A stretch of 64,000 bases of DNA from Rhodobiaceae bacterium. Its GTDB lineage: Bacteria; Pseudomonadota; Alphaproteobacteria; Rhizobiales; Tepidamorphaceae. The stretch is taken from the NCBI GenBank assembly GCA_020637985.1, contig JACKJK010000008.1:62001-126000 (forward strand), in the 5' to 3' direction. The position numbers and the translations under genes are program-made. Shown piece after piece: positions 49,524 to 58,571 of this stretch (positions are counted from its first letter, which is position 1; each line of letters begins with the position of its first letter). The notes below the pieces were generated by a model. The model did not search any database. It was not told the DNA's origin and was given only the letters and a program-made list of their open reading frames with translations.

Positions 49524-50981
49524 ATGGCCGAACTCAAACTGCGTGATGCTTCCCTCTTGCGCGACCGCTGCTACGTCAACGGCGAGTGGATCGCGGCCGC
49601 CAGCGGCAAGACCATCGATGTCAGCAACCCGTCGACCGGCGAACTGGTCGGCAAGGTGCCGTCGCTGTCGGCCGAGGAGACCCGGCTTGCCATCAACGGC
49701 GCCGAGGCCGCCCGCGCCGACTGGGCCTCGTGGACCGGCAAGGAGCGCGCCGCCGTGCTGCGCAAGTGGTTCGAGCTCATCATGGCGAATCAGGAAGACC
49801 TCGGTGCGCTGATGACCGCCGAGCAGGGCAAGCCGTTGGCCGAGGCCAAGGGCGAGATTGCCTATGCCGCGAGCTTCATCGAGTGGTTCGCCGAAGAGGG
49901 CAAGCGCATCTACGGCGACACCATCCCCGGCTTCACCCGCGATCGCCGCATCGTCGTGCTCAAGCAGCCCATCGGGGTATGCGCCGCCATCACGCCGTGG
50001 AACTTCCCCGCCGCAATGATCACCCGCAAGGCGGGTCCGGCGCTCGCCGTCGGCTGCACAATGGTCGTCAAGCCTGCAAGCCAGACCCCGCTGTCGGCCC
50101 TGGCGCTGTGCGTGCTTGCCGAGCGTGCCGGCCTGCCCAGGGGCGTGCTGTCCTGCGTCACCGGCTCCGCCGGTGTCATCGGCGGCGAACTGACCTCCAA
50201 CCCGGTCGTGCGCAAGCTCTCCTTCACCGGCTCCACGGAGATCGGCAAGGTGCTGATGAGCCAGTGCGCGCAGACCGTGAAGCGCACCTCGATGGAACTG
50301 GGCGGCAACGCCCCCTTCATCGTCTTCGATGACGCAGATCTTGATGCCGCCGTGGAAGGCGCCATCGCGTCGAAGTACCGCAACGCCGGCCAGACCTGCG
50401 TCTGCGCCAACCGCATGTTCGCACAGGCTGGCATCCACGATGCCTTCGTCGACAAGCTCGCCGCGCGCGTCAAGAAGCTCAACGTCGGCGACGGCTTTGC
50501 CAGCGGCACCGAGATTGGCCCGCTGATCGACGAGAATGCCGCGTCCAAGGTCGAGGAGCTGCTGGGCGACGCGGTGGCCAAGGGTGCGCGCGTCGCCATC
50601 GGCGGCAAGCGCCACCAGCTTGGCGGCACCTACTTCGAGCCGACCGTCGTTGCCGGTGCGACGCCCGACATGCGTATCTTCCAGGAAGAGATCTTCGGCC
50701 CCGTCGCCCCGGTCGTGCGCTTCGACACCGACGAGGAGGCGGTGCGCCTCGCCAACCAGACGGAATTCGGCCTGGCCGCCTATTTCTATGGCCGCGACAT
50801 CTCGCGCGTCTGGAAGGTCGCCGAGGCGCTCGACTTCGGCATCGTCGGCATCAACCAGGGCATCATCTCCACCGAGGTCGCGCCCTTCGGCGGCATGAAG
50901 GAAAGCGGCAACGGCCGCGAAGGCTCCAAGTACGGCGTCGAGGACTACCTCGAGGTCAAGTACCTCTGCATGGGCGTGTAG
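49524..50981 (+). CDS. gabD: NAD(P)-dependent succinate-semialdehyde dehydrogenase family protein
   Basis: This 485-residue aldehyde dehydrogenase has the GabD pattern: ITPWNFPAAMITRKAGPALA (about residues 156-175), FTGSTEIGK, catalytic Glu in MELGGNAPFIVF and catalytic Cys in RNAGQTCVCANR (about residue 290, with the second Cys two positions on that is typical of GabD). GGAGG precedes ATG 49524. Succinate semialdehyde comes from GABA and so from polyamines, which would suit the Pot-type importer 12 kb upstream; glutarate semialdehyde or another semialdehyde remains possible. Confidence 0.85.
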   Translation: MAELKLRDASLLRDRCYVNGEWIAAASGKTIDVSNPSTGELVGKVPSLSAEETRLAINGAEAARADWASWTGKERAAVLRKWFELIMANQEDLGALMTAEQGKPLAEAKGEIAYAASFIEWFAEEGKRIYGDTIPGFTRDRRIVVLKQPIGVCAAITPWNFPAAMITRKAGPALAVGCTMVVKPASQTPLSALALCVLAERAGLPRGVLSCVTGSAGVIGGELTSNPVVRKLSFTGSTEIGKVLMSQCAQTVKRTSMELGGNAPFIVFDDADLDAAVEGAIASKYRNAGQTCVCANRMFAQAGIHDAFVDKLAARVKKLNVGDGFASGTEIGPLIDENAASKVEELLGDAVAKGARVAIGGKRHQLGGTYFEPTVVAGATPDMRIFQEEIFGPVAPVVRFDTDEEAVRLANQTEFGLAAYFYGRDISRVWKVAEALDFGIVGINQGIISTEVAPFGGMKESGNGREGSKYGVEDYLEVKYLCMGV

Positions 50982-50990
50982 CAACGGGCA

Positions 50991-51016
50991 CCGGGGGAAG
51001 GCATTCCTTCCCCCGG
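50991..51016 (+). terminator. Hairpin terminator after gabD
   Basis: CCGGGGGAAGG (50991-51001) and CCTTCCCCCGG (51006-51016) form a perfect 11-bp stem with loop CATT, starting nine bases after the gabD stop. No T tract follows, so termination strength is uncertain, but position and stability fit a transcription end. Confidence 0.6.
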
Positions 51017-51138
51017 CCTGCTGGCGGCCCGCGCAACCCATCCGCCGCGGATGCACAGTGCGTTCTTGTGCAATCACTGGACCGCAAGGCGGCGCGCCTG
51101 TACAAGCATCGAGCCTTGCAACGCCGGGAGATTCGCTC

Positions 51139-51570
51139 TTGTCGCAGTATTCAGGGCGGTATGTTACCGCCTCCGCAGACATTACCTTCGAGAAATTCGA
51201 TGGGGAGTACGTCGTCCTGAACCTGGCGACGGGAAACTACTACGCCCTGTCGCCATCGGCCTCCGTCCTGCTGGATGGCATCCTCGCCGGTCATGACGTC
51301 GCGGGCATGCTCGCGGTGCTTGGCGAGGCAGACGGCGGGGCCGCCGCCTATCACGACCTCTTCGGCAAGCTGCTGGCGAACGAACTGGTTGTCGCCGATG
51401 CCGCGCAACCCGCGACCGAACCGGACGCCACCTGGCGCGATGCCGCGCGCGGCGTCTGCGGCGACCCGACGATCGAGGTCTTCGAGGATCTCGCGCAACT
51501 GATCCTCGCCGACCCGATCCACGATGCCGCCGAGGAAGCCGGCTGGCCAGTCGCCCGCACCGGGCGCTAG
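51139..51570 (+). CDS. PqqD-like protein (HPr-rel-A system type)
   Basis: This 143-residue protein has a PqqD-like winged-helix N-terminal half: ITFEKFDGEYVVLNLATGNYYALSPSASVLLDG in outline, with the LNLxTGxYYxL block about residues 22-32. PqqD proteins bind peptide leaders or partner proteins. The C-terminal ~60 residues are not recognised. I prefer TTG 51139, eight bases after GGGAG, because the upstream frame from GTG 51058 is not PqqD-like. It starts a cluster with an HprK-related kinase seven bases downstream. Confidence 0.75.
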   Translation: MSQYSGRYVTASADITFEKFDGEYVVLNLATGNYYALSPSASVLLDGILAGHDVAGMLAVLGEADGGAAAYHDLFGKLLANELVVADAAQPATEPDATWRDAARGVCGDPTIEVFEDLAQLILADPIHDAAEEAGWPVARTGR

Positions 51571-51576
51571 ACCATC

Positions 51577-52653
51577 ATGCAATCCCCGGCCTCCGTCGGC
51601 GCTGCGGCGGTGACGCTTGAGACATTGCCGGCATTCGCCGCAGGCGCCATCGCTGCCGCAGCATCGGTGATCCACCAAGGCATCCCGCTGGAAACGCTGC
51701 CGCTCGCCGGCCTCGATCTCTCGGTCCACGGCGCCGACGCCGCATACGCCGTCGCCTCCCGCGTCCGCCTCGCGGTGCGCCGCACGGGCGGCCACGCAAC
51801 GTCTGATGCCGCGGTGCTGCTGGTCAGCGCCGGGCAGTACGGCTTTCCGGCGCCGCCGGTGCTCACCGGGACGGGCAGCCACATGCGTGCGTTCGAGGCG
51901 GCGTTGCGCGACACGCAGCTGCGCGCCGAGTACGGTTTCGATCACCGCCTGTGGAACATCTACGACACGAAGAAGCGCATCGGCGTGCAGTGGACAACCG
52001 CGCCCGGCGCCCTGCCACCCTGGGAGAGCGGGGCGCCGCTGCGCGCCTTCCTGCACTGGTTTCATGCCGATGCCGGACGGCGCCTCGTCCATGCCGGAAC
52101 GCTCGGCCTCGCCGGTCGCGGCGCGCTGCTCGTCGGCAAGGGCGGGTCGGGCAAGTCCGGCACGGTGGTCGCGGGTCTGTGCCATGGCCTGGAGAGCGTC
52201 GGCGACGACTACGTTCTGGTCGATGCCTCCGGTGGCAGGCTGCGGGCCTTCCCCGTTTTCGAGACCCTGAAACAGGATGCGGCCGGGCTGCGGCGGCTGG
52301 GAATATCGGACGCGATCGGCATGGGTGCCGGTCCCAACTGGCAGGACAAGTACGAGTTCACCTGCCGTGAACTCGGCAAAGCGGGGCTCGCGACCGATCT
52401 CGACGTGCGCGCCATCCTCGTCCCACGGCTGGCCGGCGAGGCGCATGCCACGCGTATCGAACCCGTCTCGCGGGCGCGCGCCATGCTTGCGCTGGCGCCC
52501 AGCGGCCTGTTCCAGATGCCCGGCGAGCGCGACAGCGGCGTCGCCGTGTTTGCCGATATCGTGCGCGCCCTGCCATGCTATTCTCTCGACCTTGGATGCG
52601 ACCCGGCGGAAGTCTCGGGCTGCATCGCGCAATTCCTGGACGCATTGCCGTGA
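51577..52653 (+). CDS. HprK-related kinase (HprK-related kinase A type)
   Basis: This 358-residue protein carries a P-loop VGKGGSGKSG (about residues 186-195) and an acidic GDDYVLVD (about 208-215) in the arrangement of the HPr serine kinase C-domain. The ~180-residue N-terminal part is distinct from HprK. Genes of this type occur beside PqqD-like and nucleotidyltransferase genes in the uncharacterised 'HPr-rel-A' systems and in some peptide-modification clusters. No HPr-like or precursor peptide gene is seen. Phosphorylation target unknown. Its stop overlaps the next GTG start (GTGA). Confidence 0.75.
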   Translation: MQSPASVGAAAVTLETLPAFAAGAIAAAASVIHQGIPLETLPLAGLDLSVHGADAAYAVASRVRLAVRRTGGHATSDAAVLLVSAGQYGFPAPPVLTGTGSHMRAFEAALRDTQLRAEYGFDHRLWNIYDTKKRIGVQWTTAPGALPPWESGAPLRAFLHWFHADAGRRLVHAGTLGLAGRGALLVGKGGSGKSGTVVAGLCHGLESVGDDYVLVDASGGRLRAFPVFETLKQDAAGLRRLGISDAIGMGAGPNWQDKYEFTCRELGKAGLATDLDVRAILVPRLAGEAHATRIEPVSRARAMLALAPSGLFQMPGERDSGVAVFADIVRALPCYSLDLGCDPAEVSGCIAQFLDALP

Positions 52654-53408
52654 CCAAGGTCAGTATCATCATGCCGGCCTACAACCGCGAAACCTTCATC
52701 GGCGCGGCACTGGAATCCCTGCTGGCGCAGTCCGATGCCTGCGATCTCGACATCCTCGTCGTCAATGACGGCTCCACCGATGCGACCGCGCAGGTGGTCG
52801 AGGCGATCGCCGGCAAACATGGCCGGGTGCGCATGGTGACCACCGAAAACGGCGGCGTGGCGCGCGCCCGCAACATCGGCCTCGACAACCTGCCCGACGA
52901 TTGTGAATTCGTGACGTTTCTCGATTCCGACGACATCTCGCCGCCCGGCCGCCTGGCCAGCGACCTGGCGGTCTTTGCCGAATATCCCGGCACCGACTTC
53001 ACCTACGGGTTTGTCACGCTCGTAGACGACATCGACCCGCAGACCCGCGAGCCCTCCGCCGGCGCCCGGGTCGAACGGCTGCGTGGCATCAGCTTCAGCG
53101 CGGCGCTGTTTTCGAGGCCGTTCGTCCCACGCGTCGGGCGGATCGACGAAAGCTTCCTGCATGCCGAGGATACCGACTTCCTGTTCCGCGCCTTCGAGAT
53201 CAGCCGCAACTGCGTGATGACGCAAACCAACACGGTCTACTATCGCCGCCATGCCGGCAACATGACCCTCGACACCGCGACCGGGCGCAAGCATTTCATG
53301 CGCGCCATGCACCGCTCGATTCAGCGCCGCCGCGCCGATCCGACACTGCGCGTGCCCGATCAGGTCTTCGGCATCGGCTTCGAAGACGGGGTTCGCCGCG
53401 ATGTCTGA
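52650..53408 (+). CDS. Family 2 glycosyltransferase (A)
   Basis: This 252-residue GT-A protein begins VSIIMPAYNRETFIGAALES, followed by VNDGSTDAT (nucleotide binding) and the metal-binding TFLDSDD (DxD-type, about residues 89-95); HAEDTDFLFR near residue 171 matches the GT2 'ED' acceptor motif. It starts at GTG 52650, overlapping the kinase stop, and overlaps the following glycosyltransferase by eight bases. Donor and acceptor are unknown. Soluble, without membrane anchor. Confidence 0.85.
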   Translation: MTKVSIIMPAYNRETFIGAALESLLAQSDACDLDILVVNDGSTDATAQVVEAIAGKHGRVRMVTTENGGVARARNIGLDNLPDDCEFVTFLDSDDISPPGRLASDLAVFAEYPGTDFTYGFVTLVDDIDPQTREPSAGARVERLRGISFSAALFSRPFVPRVGRIDESFLHAEDTDFLFRAFEISRNCVMTQTNTVYYRRHAGNMTLDTATGRKHFMRAMHRSIQRRRADPTLRVPDQVFGIGFEDGVRRDV

Positions 53409-54072
53409 GCATGCCTATGGCGTCGTGATCCCGGCCTGGAATGCCGCCGCGACGATCGGCGAGTGCATTGCCTCGATTGCCGGCCAGAGCGTTCCTCCGC
53501 GCGAGATCATCGTCGTCGACGACGGTTCCACCGACGATACCGCAGCCGTTGCGGCAGCGGCCCACCCTCTGGTGCGCGTCATCGCCCAGGAAAATCGCGG
53601 CTGCGGTGCTGCGACGAGCGCCGGCTTTGCCGCGTGCGGATTTCCCTGGCTGGCCTCGCTCGACGCCGACGATGTCTGGTTGCCCGAGAAGATCGAACGT
53701 CAGTTCGCGCACCTTGATGCAAACCCGCGATACGCCGGCGTTTGCTGCAACATGGAGCTGTTCCGCCCCGACGGCGAGGTTCTGGGAACCCGCGAGGCGT
53801 GGTCGCGCTCGACGATGCTGCTGCGCCGCGAGGTCTTCGACACGGTCGGCGAAATCATCGACCCGCCCGGCATGCGCGGTGATATCGTCGACTGGCTGGC
53901 GCGCGTCCGCGAGGCGGGCTTCGTCATCGCCATGATGCCGCAGGTCCTCGCCTGCCGGCGCGTCCACCCCGGCTCCCTGTCGTTCGGGCGTGACGAGGAA
54001 AGGGACCGTGGCTACCTGCACGTCGCCCGCCAGGCGATCCTGCGCCGCCGCGCCGCTGCGCGGGAGACGTGA
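53401..54072 (+). CDS. Family 2 glycosyltransferase (B)
   Basis: This 223-residue GT-A protein has VVIPAWNAAATIGECIASI, VVDDGSTDDT and SLDADDVW (about residues 86-93), all standard for GT2. The C-terminal half lacks a clear ED motif; MRGDIVDWLARV fills that place. It is short for the family. It overlaps GT-A upstream and its stop overlaps a possible GTG of the following gene. Probably acts with GT (A) on the same acceptor. Confidence 0.83.
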   Translation: MSEHAYGVVIPAWNAAATIGECIASIAGQSVPPREIIVVDDGSTDDTAAVAAAAHPLVRVIAQENRGCGAATSAGFAACGFPWLASLDADDVWLPEKIERQFAHLDANPRYAGVCCNMELFRPDGEVLGTREAWSRSTMLLRREVFDTVGEIIDPPGMRGDIVDWLARVREAGFVIAMMPQVLACRRVHPGSLSFGRDEERDRGYLHVARQAILRRRAAARET

Positions 54073-54074
54073 AC

Positions 54075-55553
54075 ATGCTGGCTGCCGTTGCCGCCGCCAT
54101 GCTCCCCACGCTGCGCTCCGCCTTTCCCATCGGCGCCCACGACCAGCTGATCCGTGCCGCGACCGTTCCCGACGAGGATGAGGCCCTGCGCGTCGCCTTG
54201 CGCTGGCTTGCCGAAAACGACATCGATGCGGTGACCTTCCGCGAGCACCGCTTGCTCTTCGCGGTCATGGACCGCTTCGGCACACGCCTTGCCGGCCATG
54301 CCGCCTATCCCCGCCTCGTCGGGTTGCAGCGCATGCTGTGGTCGCGCGCGGCGATGGGGCGGCGCGAGGTGGAGCCGGCATTGGGCCGGCTGGTCGCCGA
54401 GGGCGTGCCGGTGCTGGCGATCAAGGGGGCGGCGCGCATCGCCTCGAACCGATCAAACGCCCGCGCCCGTTCCGGATGGGACACCGACATCGCGGTGCCG
54501 CGCGGGCGCATGGGCGATGCCTTCGACGTGCTCGTCGCCGATGGCTGGACGCCGCGCGGTGGGCCGAGCCCCCACTACGTGCGGACCCACCTCGGCGTCA
54601 TGCGCAGCCTCAACCTCTACCGTGGCCGCGTCGGTGATATCGACTTGCACGGATCGCCCTTCCACCCGGGCCACGGCGGCGAACGCGAGGACGAGGCCCT
54701 TTGGCGGCGTACCGTCCCGGCGCGTCTCGACGGGCATGCCGTGCTCTGTCCGGCGCCCGAAGACAGCCTCGCCATCGCCATCGGCCATGGCGGCATCAGC
54801 GCGCATGAACACAGCGACTGGATGGTCGATGCGGTTGCCTTCATGTCCGCGCCGGAATTCGACTGGGACTTCTTCATGCAGATCGCGGATGCGCGTTCGC
54901 TGCAAACGCCCGCGGCAATCGCGCTTGCCTACCTGGCGGGGCAGTGTGATCAGCCCGTGCCTGCCGGTGTTGTCGCCACACTGGAGGAGGCGGCGCGTTC
55001 AAGTCCGCTGGCGCATGTCGCCGGCCACCTGCTGGCGCGCCCGCGCGAACGCGAAGGCCTCGTTGGCCGCCTCGCGCGCCGCGCGGTCGAGAAGTCGCGA
55101 AAACGCGCGTCCCAACGCGCAGATCCGTTGCCGCCCGACCGTTGCCTGCGCGTGCGTCGCGGTGCTGCCCCGCCCTTGCAGGTTTCGGCGCCGCTGGTGA
55201 CCGAGCACGCCCTTGAATTGCCGGCCGACGGCCGCGTTGGCGGAGCATGGCATCTGCGCGCCGTCATCCAGGTGCCGGTTCCATCTGTGGCGCGGCGCAT
55301 CGAACTGGAAGTCAACACGCCGGACTTCCATCTCGCCCGCGTCCGCGCCCGCAAGTGGGACCGGCGCGCCGGGACGCTTGTCTTCAGCATCGAGGGTATG
55401 CTGGACGTGCCGGAGCAGGCGGCATCCGTGATCCTCCAGGCGCGCCCGGCCAGGCTCGTTAGGCCGCAGGACGGGCCGGCCCATGCGGCGCGCTACGCAG
55501 CCTTGCCGTTCCGTGTGCTGGCTGCCGAACTGACGCGCACCGTCTCCCGCTGA
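54075..55553 (+). CDS. Nucleotidyltransferase-family protein (PF14907-like) with extra C-terminal domain
   Basis: This 492-residue protein has the NTP_transf_5 arrangement: VLAIKGAARIAS (about residues 113-124) and SGWDTDIAVPRG (about 132-143), the D-x-D metal pair of the nucleotidyltransferase fold, then a helical part with HGGISAHEHSDWMVD. Residues ~345-490 after a basic linker form an unrecognised beta-rich region (VSAPLVTEHALELP..., VQVPVPSVARRIELEV). ATG 54075 lies eight bases after GGGAG; a GTG at 54069 overlaps the upstream stop and is an alternative. Family function is not established. Confidence 0.72.
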   Translation: MLAAVAAAMLPTLRSAFPIGAHDQLIRAATVPDEDEALRVALRWLAENDIDAVTFREHRLLFAVMDRFGTRLAGHAAYPRLVGLQRMLWSRAAMGRREVEPALGRLVAEGVPVLAIKGAARIASNRSNARARSGWDTDIAVPRGRMGDAFDVLVADGWTPRGGPSPHYVRTHLGVMRSLNLYRGRVGDIDLHGSPFHPGHGGEREDEALWRRTVPARLDGHAVLCPAPEDSLAIAIGHGGISAHEHSDWMVDAVAFMSAPEFDWDFFMQIADARSLQTPAAIALAYLAGQCDQPVPAGVVATLEEAARSSPLAHVAGHLLARPREREGLVGRLARRAVEKSRKRASQRADPLPPDRCLRVRRGAAPPLQVSAPLVTEHALELPADGRVGGAWHLRAVIQVPVPSVARRIELEVNTPDFHLARVRARKWDRRAGTLVFSIEGMLDVPEQAASVILQARPARLVRPQDGPAHAARYAALPFRVLAAELTRTVSR

Positions 55554-55571
55554 TCGCGTCTTCTAGCGTAG

Positions 55572-57110
55572 TCAGCGCTCGGGCACGAACCCCTTCAGCC
55601 TGAGTCCCGTGGCGCGAGAAACCTCGAACGTCCCGATCACGGCTCCACGATAGTGCACATCGATCGAATCGAGTTGCGTGATGTCGGTGAATATTTCGTG
55701 CAGGTTGCCCATGCCGACCTCCCGCGCGCTGCAGAAATAAAGTCCGTCGCGGCCGTCGAGCGACTGCAGCTCGCGATCGGCCAGCAGCGCTGCGCCCTCG
55801 GCCCGCGCGCGCAGAGTGATCGCCGTCAGGTCGATGACCGGCGTGCCGCGAAGATGAAATGAAAGCGCCGCCGCGTGCCGCCTTCGGCACGTGAAGAAGG
55901 CGCCCCTGCCGGCTTCGGGATAGTCCTTGAGCCGGACCGACAATTGTCGGCCAAGGTCAGGCCAGCCGTACAGGCGCAACTGGGCGACCGCGATCTTTTC
56001 GCCCAATGCCTTGCCGAAGCGCCCTGCATCGAGCCGCGCGAACACGCCTTGCCCGAGCGCTGCGATGACGCCGATCCCCAGCGAAAGGGCGATGCAGGGC
56101 GCGATCGCGCGGCGGGTAAACCGCCACACGCGGTCCTTCGGCATGGCAACCAGCATCGCCGCGATTCCGATCACCGCCGGTGGATAGCCCGGCAACAGAT
56201 CCTGCGGATGGACCTCGATCACTAACGCGACGGTGAAGAAGAAAGCAAACACCACGCCCGACTGGACCTTCAGGAAACGCAGCGGTTCGCGCCAGCTTTC
56301 GGGCGTGCTGCCCAGCGGCGCGAACAGGAAGGCGATGAGCGGAACGAAAAGCAGAAAGGCGGTGCCCAGGGCCTGTTCGAGCAGTGCCTCGAGCAGCTTG
56401 ATTGGCCCAACGTTGAAGCCTTTCACGCTTCGTTGCGCGATTTCGTGCGTGATCGTCGCCCAGGAATGATCCGCATTCCACAGTGCGAAGGGCAGGGCGA
56501 CCGCGATGGCTGCAATCAGGGCAAGCCAGGGCCCCGCCCGCCGCAGGCTGGCGCGATGGGCGGTGCTTGTGGCGAGATGGACGATGAACGCCGGCAGGAT
56601 GAGGATAGCACCAAGCTTGCTCATGGTGGCCACGCCCAGCGCCGCGCCGCAGAGGAGCCAGTCGACCGGGCGCTGGCGCTCGACGGCAAGCCAGAAAAAG
56701 GTCATGGCGGCGAGCGAGAACGTCAGGGCCGGCGCGTCGGGAACCATCAGCACGCCGCTGGCCTGCATGAGCGGGATGGCGCAGGCGAGCAGAAGGGAAA
56801 GCCGCGCCACTTCGGCGCTTGCAAACAGGCGTCTTGCCAGCGTGTGGACCAGCCCCAGCGTCGCTAGCCCGCAGATGAGCGATGCCATGCGCAGCGCGAG
56901 TTCGCGGTGGATGGTCCCCAGCCAGTCGAACGCGGCGATCATCCAGGCCACCATCGGAGGCCCCTCCCGGTAGCCCGTCGCCAGATGCTGCGACCAGCCC
57001 CAGTATTCCGCTTCCTCGTTCAGCGCAGGAAAGGTCACCGCCACCCAGACCCGCACGACGAGCGACGCCGCAATGCAGGCGATCAAGCCCTTCCTGCTGT
57101 CGATGGCCAT
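55572..57110 (-). CDS. GT39-like (ArnT/PMT-type) membrane glycosyltransferase
   Basis: This 512-residue protein has about ten hydrophobic segments and a C-terminal soluble part, the layout of lipid-linked sugar transferases of the PMT_2/ArnT group. The first periplasmic loop reads NEEAEYWGWSQHLATGYREGPP (residues ~35-56, in outline); the family norm is D-E-A-Y-Y-W...Y-x-D-H-P-P, so the first acidic pair is EE and the second motif E-G-P-P. GGGAGG precedes the ATG at 57110. It converges on the nucleotidyltransferase gene across 18 bases. It may transfer a sugar made available by the cluster, or be unrelated. Confidence 0.78.
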   Translation of the reverse strand: MAIDSRKGLIACIAASLVVRVWVAVTFPALNEEAEYWGWSQHLATGYREGPPMVAWMIAAFDWLGTIHRELALRMASLICGLATLGLVHTLARRLFASAEVARLSLLLACAIPLMQASGVLMVPDAPALTFSLAAMTFFWLAVERQRPVDWLLCGAALGVATMSKLGAILILPAFIVHLATSTAHRASLRRAGPWLALIAAIAVALPFALWNADHSWATITHEIAQRSVKGFNVGPIKLLEALLEQALGTAFLLFVPLIAFLFAPLGSTPESWREPLRFLKVQSGVVFAFFFTVALVIEVHPQDLLPGYPPAVIGIAAMLVAMPKDRVWRFTRRAIAPCIALSLGIGVIAALGQGVFARLDAGRFGKALGEKIAVAQLRLYGWPDLGRQLSVRLKDYPEAGRGAFFTCRRRHAAALSFHLRGTPVIDLTAITLRARAEGAALLADRELQSLDGRDGLYFCSAREVGMGNLHEIFTDITQLDSIDVHYRGAVIGTFEVSRATGLRLKGFVPER

Positions 57111-57266
57111 GGCCGCTAACCTCCCGATCGTCGTCGGGGTTGCTGTCTCCTTCGCTTGGTGGTGAGTATGACGGTGCAGCCGGGCGGGGCAAATGACATT
57201 TGGCAATGCCCGGCGCGCCCCGCGCTGTCGATGCTTGTGCGACCGCCCATTTCTGCCGGAGGATCG

Positions 57267-58571
57267 ATGCTGATCGAACGAGCCGACTTCCAGGACCTCG
57301 CAGCCCTGGCCGCGCATCGCCAGCGCCTGTGGGAAGCGCAGCGCGACTACGTCGCTGCACACTCCCCGCTGCACATCCGCGCCTGGGGCAAGCATCGCCC
57401 GCCCGCGAAACTGGACGCGCTGGCAGACCTGCCGTTCACCACCAAGGAGATGCTGCGCGACAGCCAGCGCGTCCATCCTCCTTTCGGCGATTATCTGGCG
57501 TCTGCGCCCGACAAGGTCTCGCGGGTGCACCGCACCTCGGGGACCACGGGCACGGCGATGAATCTGGGCCTGTCGGCGCGCGATGCGCACGAGACGGCGG
57601 TCGTCGGCGCCCGCGCGCAGGCCGCCGGCGGCCTCGGCCCCGGCCACCGCGTCGTGCATTGCCTCAACTACCGCCTGTGGATGGGCGGCTTCACCGACCA
57701 CACGACGCTGGAGGCGACGGGCGCCACGGTCATCCCCTTCGGCATCGGCGACACGCAATTGCTGGTGCGTACGATCCAGGAGCTGGGCATCACCGCGATT
57801 TCCTGCACGCCGTCCTATCCGGCCGTTCTGGAGCGCGTCATCGTCGAGCATTTCCCCAGTCTCAAGCCGCGCGACCTCGACCTGAAGCTCGGCCTGTTCG
57901 GCGGCGAGGCCGGCCTCGACAATTCCGATTTCCGCGCCCGGCTGGAGGCGACCTGGGGCTTTGGCGTGCGCAACGCCAACTACGGCGTCTCCGATGTTTT
58001 CTGCAATTTCGCCGGCCAGAGCGAGGTCGATACCGACCTGCACTACATGGCGCTCGACATCCTGCACCCGGAACTGGTCGAACCGGCGACTGGCGCCGTC
58101 CTGCCCTGGGCGGAAGGCGAACGCGGCGAACTCGTGCTGACCCACGTCAGCCGCGAGTGCCAGCCGCTGGTGCGCTTCCGCACCGGCGACATCATCACGC
58201 TCACAGGAACGGGCAAGGCGCGCTGCGGGCGCACCGCGCCGCGCTTCCGCGTCGTCGGGCGCAGCGACGACATGGTCGTGGTGCGCGGCATCAATGCCTT
58301 CCCGACGCAGGTCGCAGCCGTCATCAACCAGTTCGCCGAATTGTCGGGCGAATACCGCATCGTGCTCGACGGGCCGGGGCCCTACGACGTGCTGCCGGTG
58401 GAAGGGGAAACCGCCCAGGGCGAGACACCGGGCGACGCGCTCGCCGCGGCGCTCGAAACCCGCATCAAGCGCGAACTGGGGGCGAGCGCCAAGGTGACGC
58501 TCGTGCCATTCGGTACACTGCCGCGCACAGAAGGAAAGACCCGCCGGGTCATCAGGAAGGACAAGCCATGA
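57267..58571 (+). CDS. Phenylacetate-CoA ligase-like AMP-forming ligase (PaaK type)
   Basis: This 434-residue protein has the PaaK length and organisation: RTSGTTGTAMNLGLS (about residues 89-103, P-loop), LFGGEAGLDN, ANYGVSDVF, VRFRTGDI and the C-terminal RSDDMVVVRGINAFP (about 330-344). The usual Lys after the P-loop (TGTPT/K) is replaced here by TGTAMN, as in several PaaK relatives. CGGAGGA precedes ATG 57267. It overlaps the enoyl-CoA hydratase by four bases (ATGA), so the two form an operon that activates and then hydrates an aryl- or acyl-CoA. Confidence 0.83.
   Translation: MLIERADFQDLAALAAHRQRLWEAQRDYVAAHSPLHIRAWGKHRPPAKLDALADLPFTTKEMLRDSQRVHPPFGDYLASAPDKVSRVHRTSGTTGTAMNLGLSARDAHETAVVGARAQAAGGLGPGHRVVHCLNYRLWMGGFTDHTTLEATGATVIPFGIGDTQLLVRTIQELGITAISCTPSYPAVLERVIVEHFPSLKPRDLDLKLGLFGGEAGLDNSDFRARLEATWGFGVRNANYGVSDVFCNFAGQSEVDTDLHYMALDILHPELVEPATGAVLPWAEGERGELVLTHVSRECQPLVRFRTGDIITLTGTGKARCGRTAPRFRVVGRSDDMVVVRGINAFPTQVAAVINQFAELSGEYRIVLDGPGPYDVLPVEGETAQGETPGDALAAALETRIKRELGASAKVTLVPFGTLPRTEGKTRRVIRKDKP

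Noticed and set aside
51051..51296. Small plus-strand frame overlapping the PqqD-like gene, considered as a precursor peptide
   Set aside because: It overlaps the PqqD-like gene in another frame, has no good ribosome-binding site and its sequence is Arg-rich shadow composition.
51139..55553. Lasso-peptide biosynthesis cluster
   Set aside because: PqqD-like and HprK-like genes are seen in some lasso clusters, but no asparagine-synthetase-like cyclase, leader peptidase or precursor is present here.
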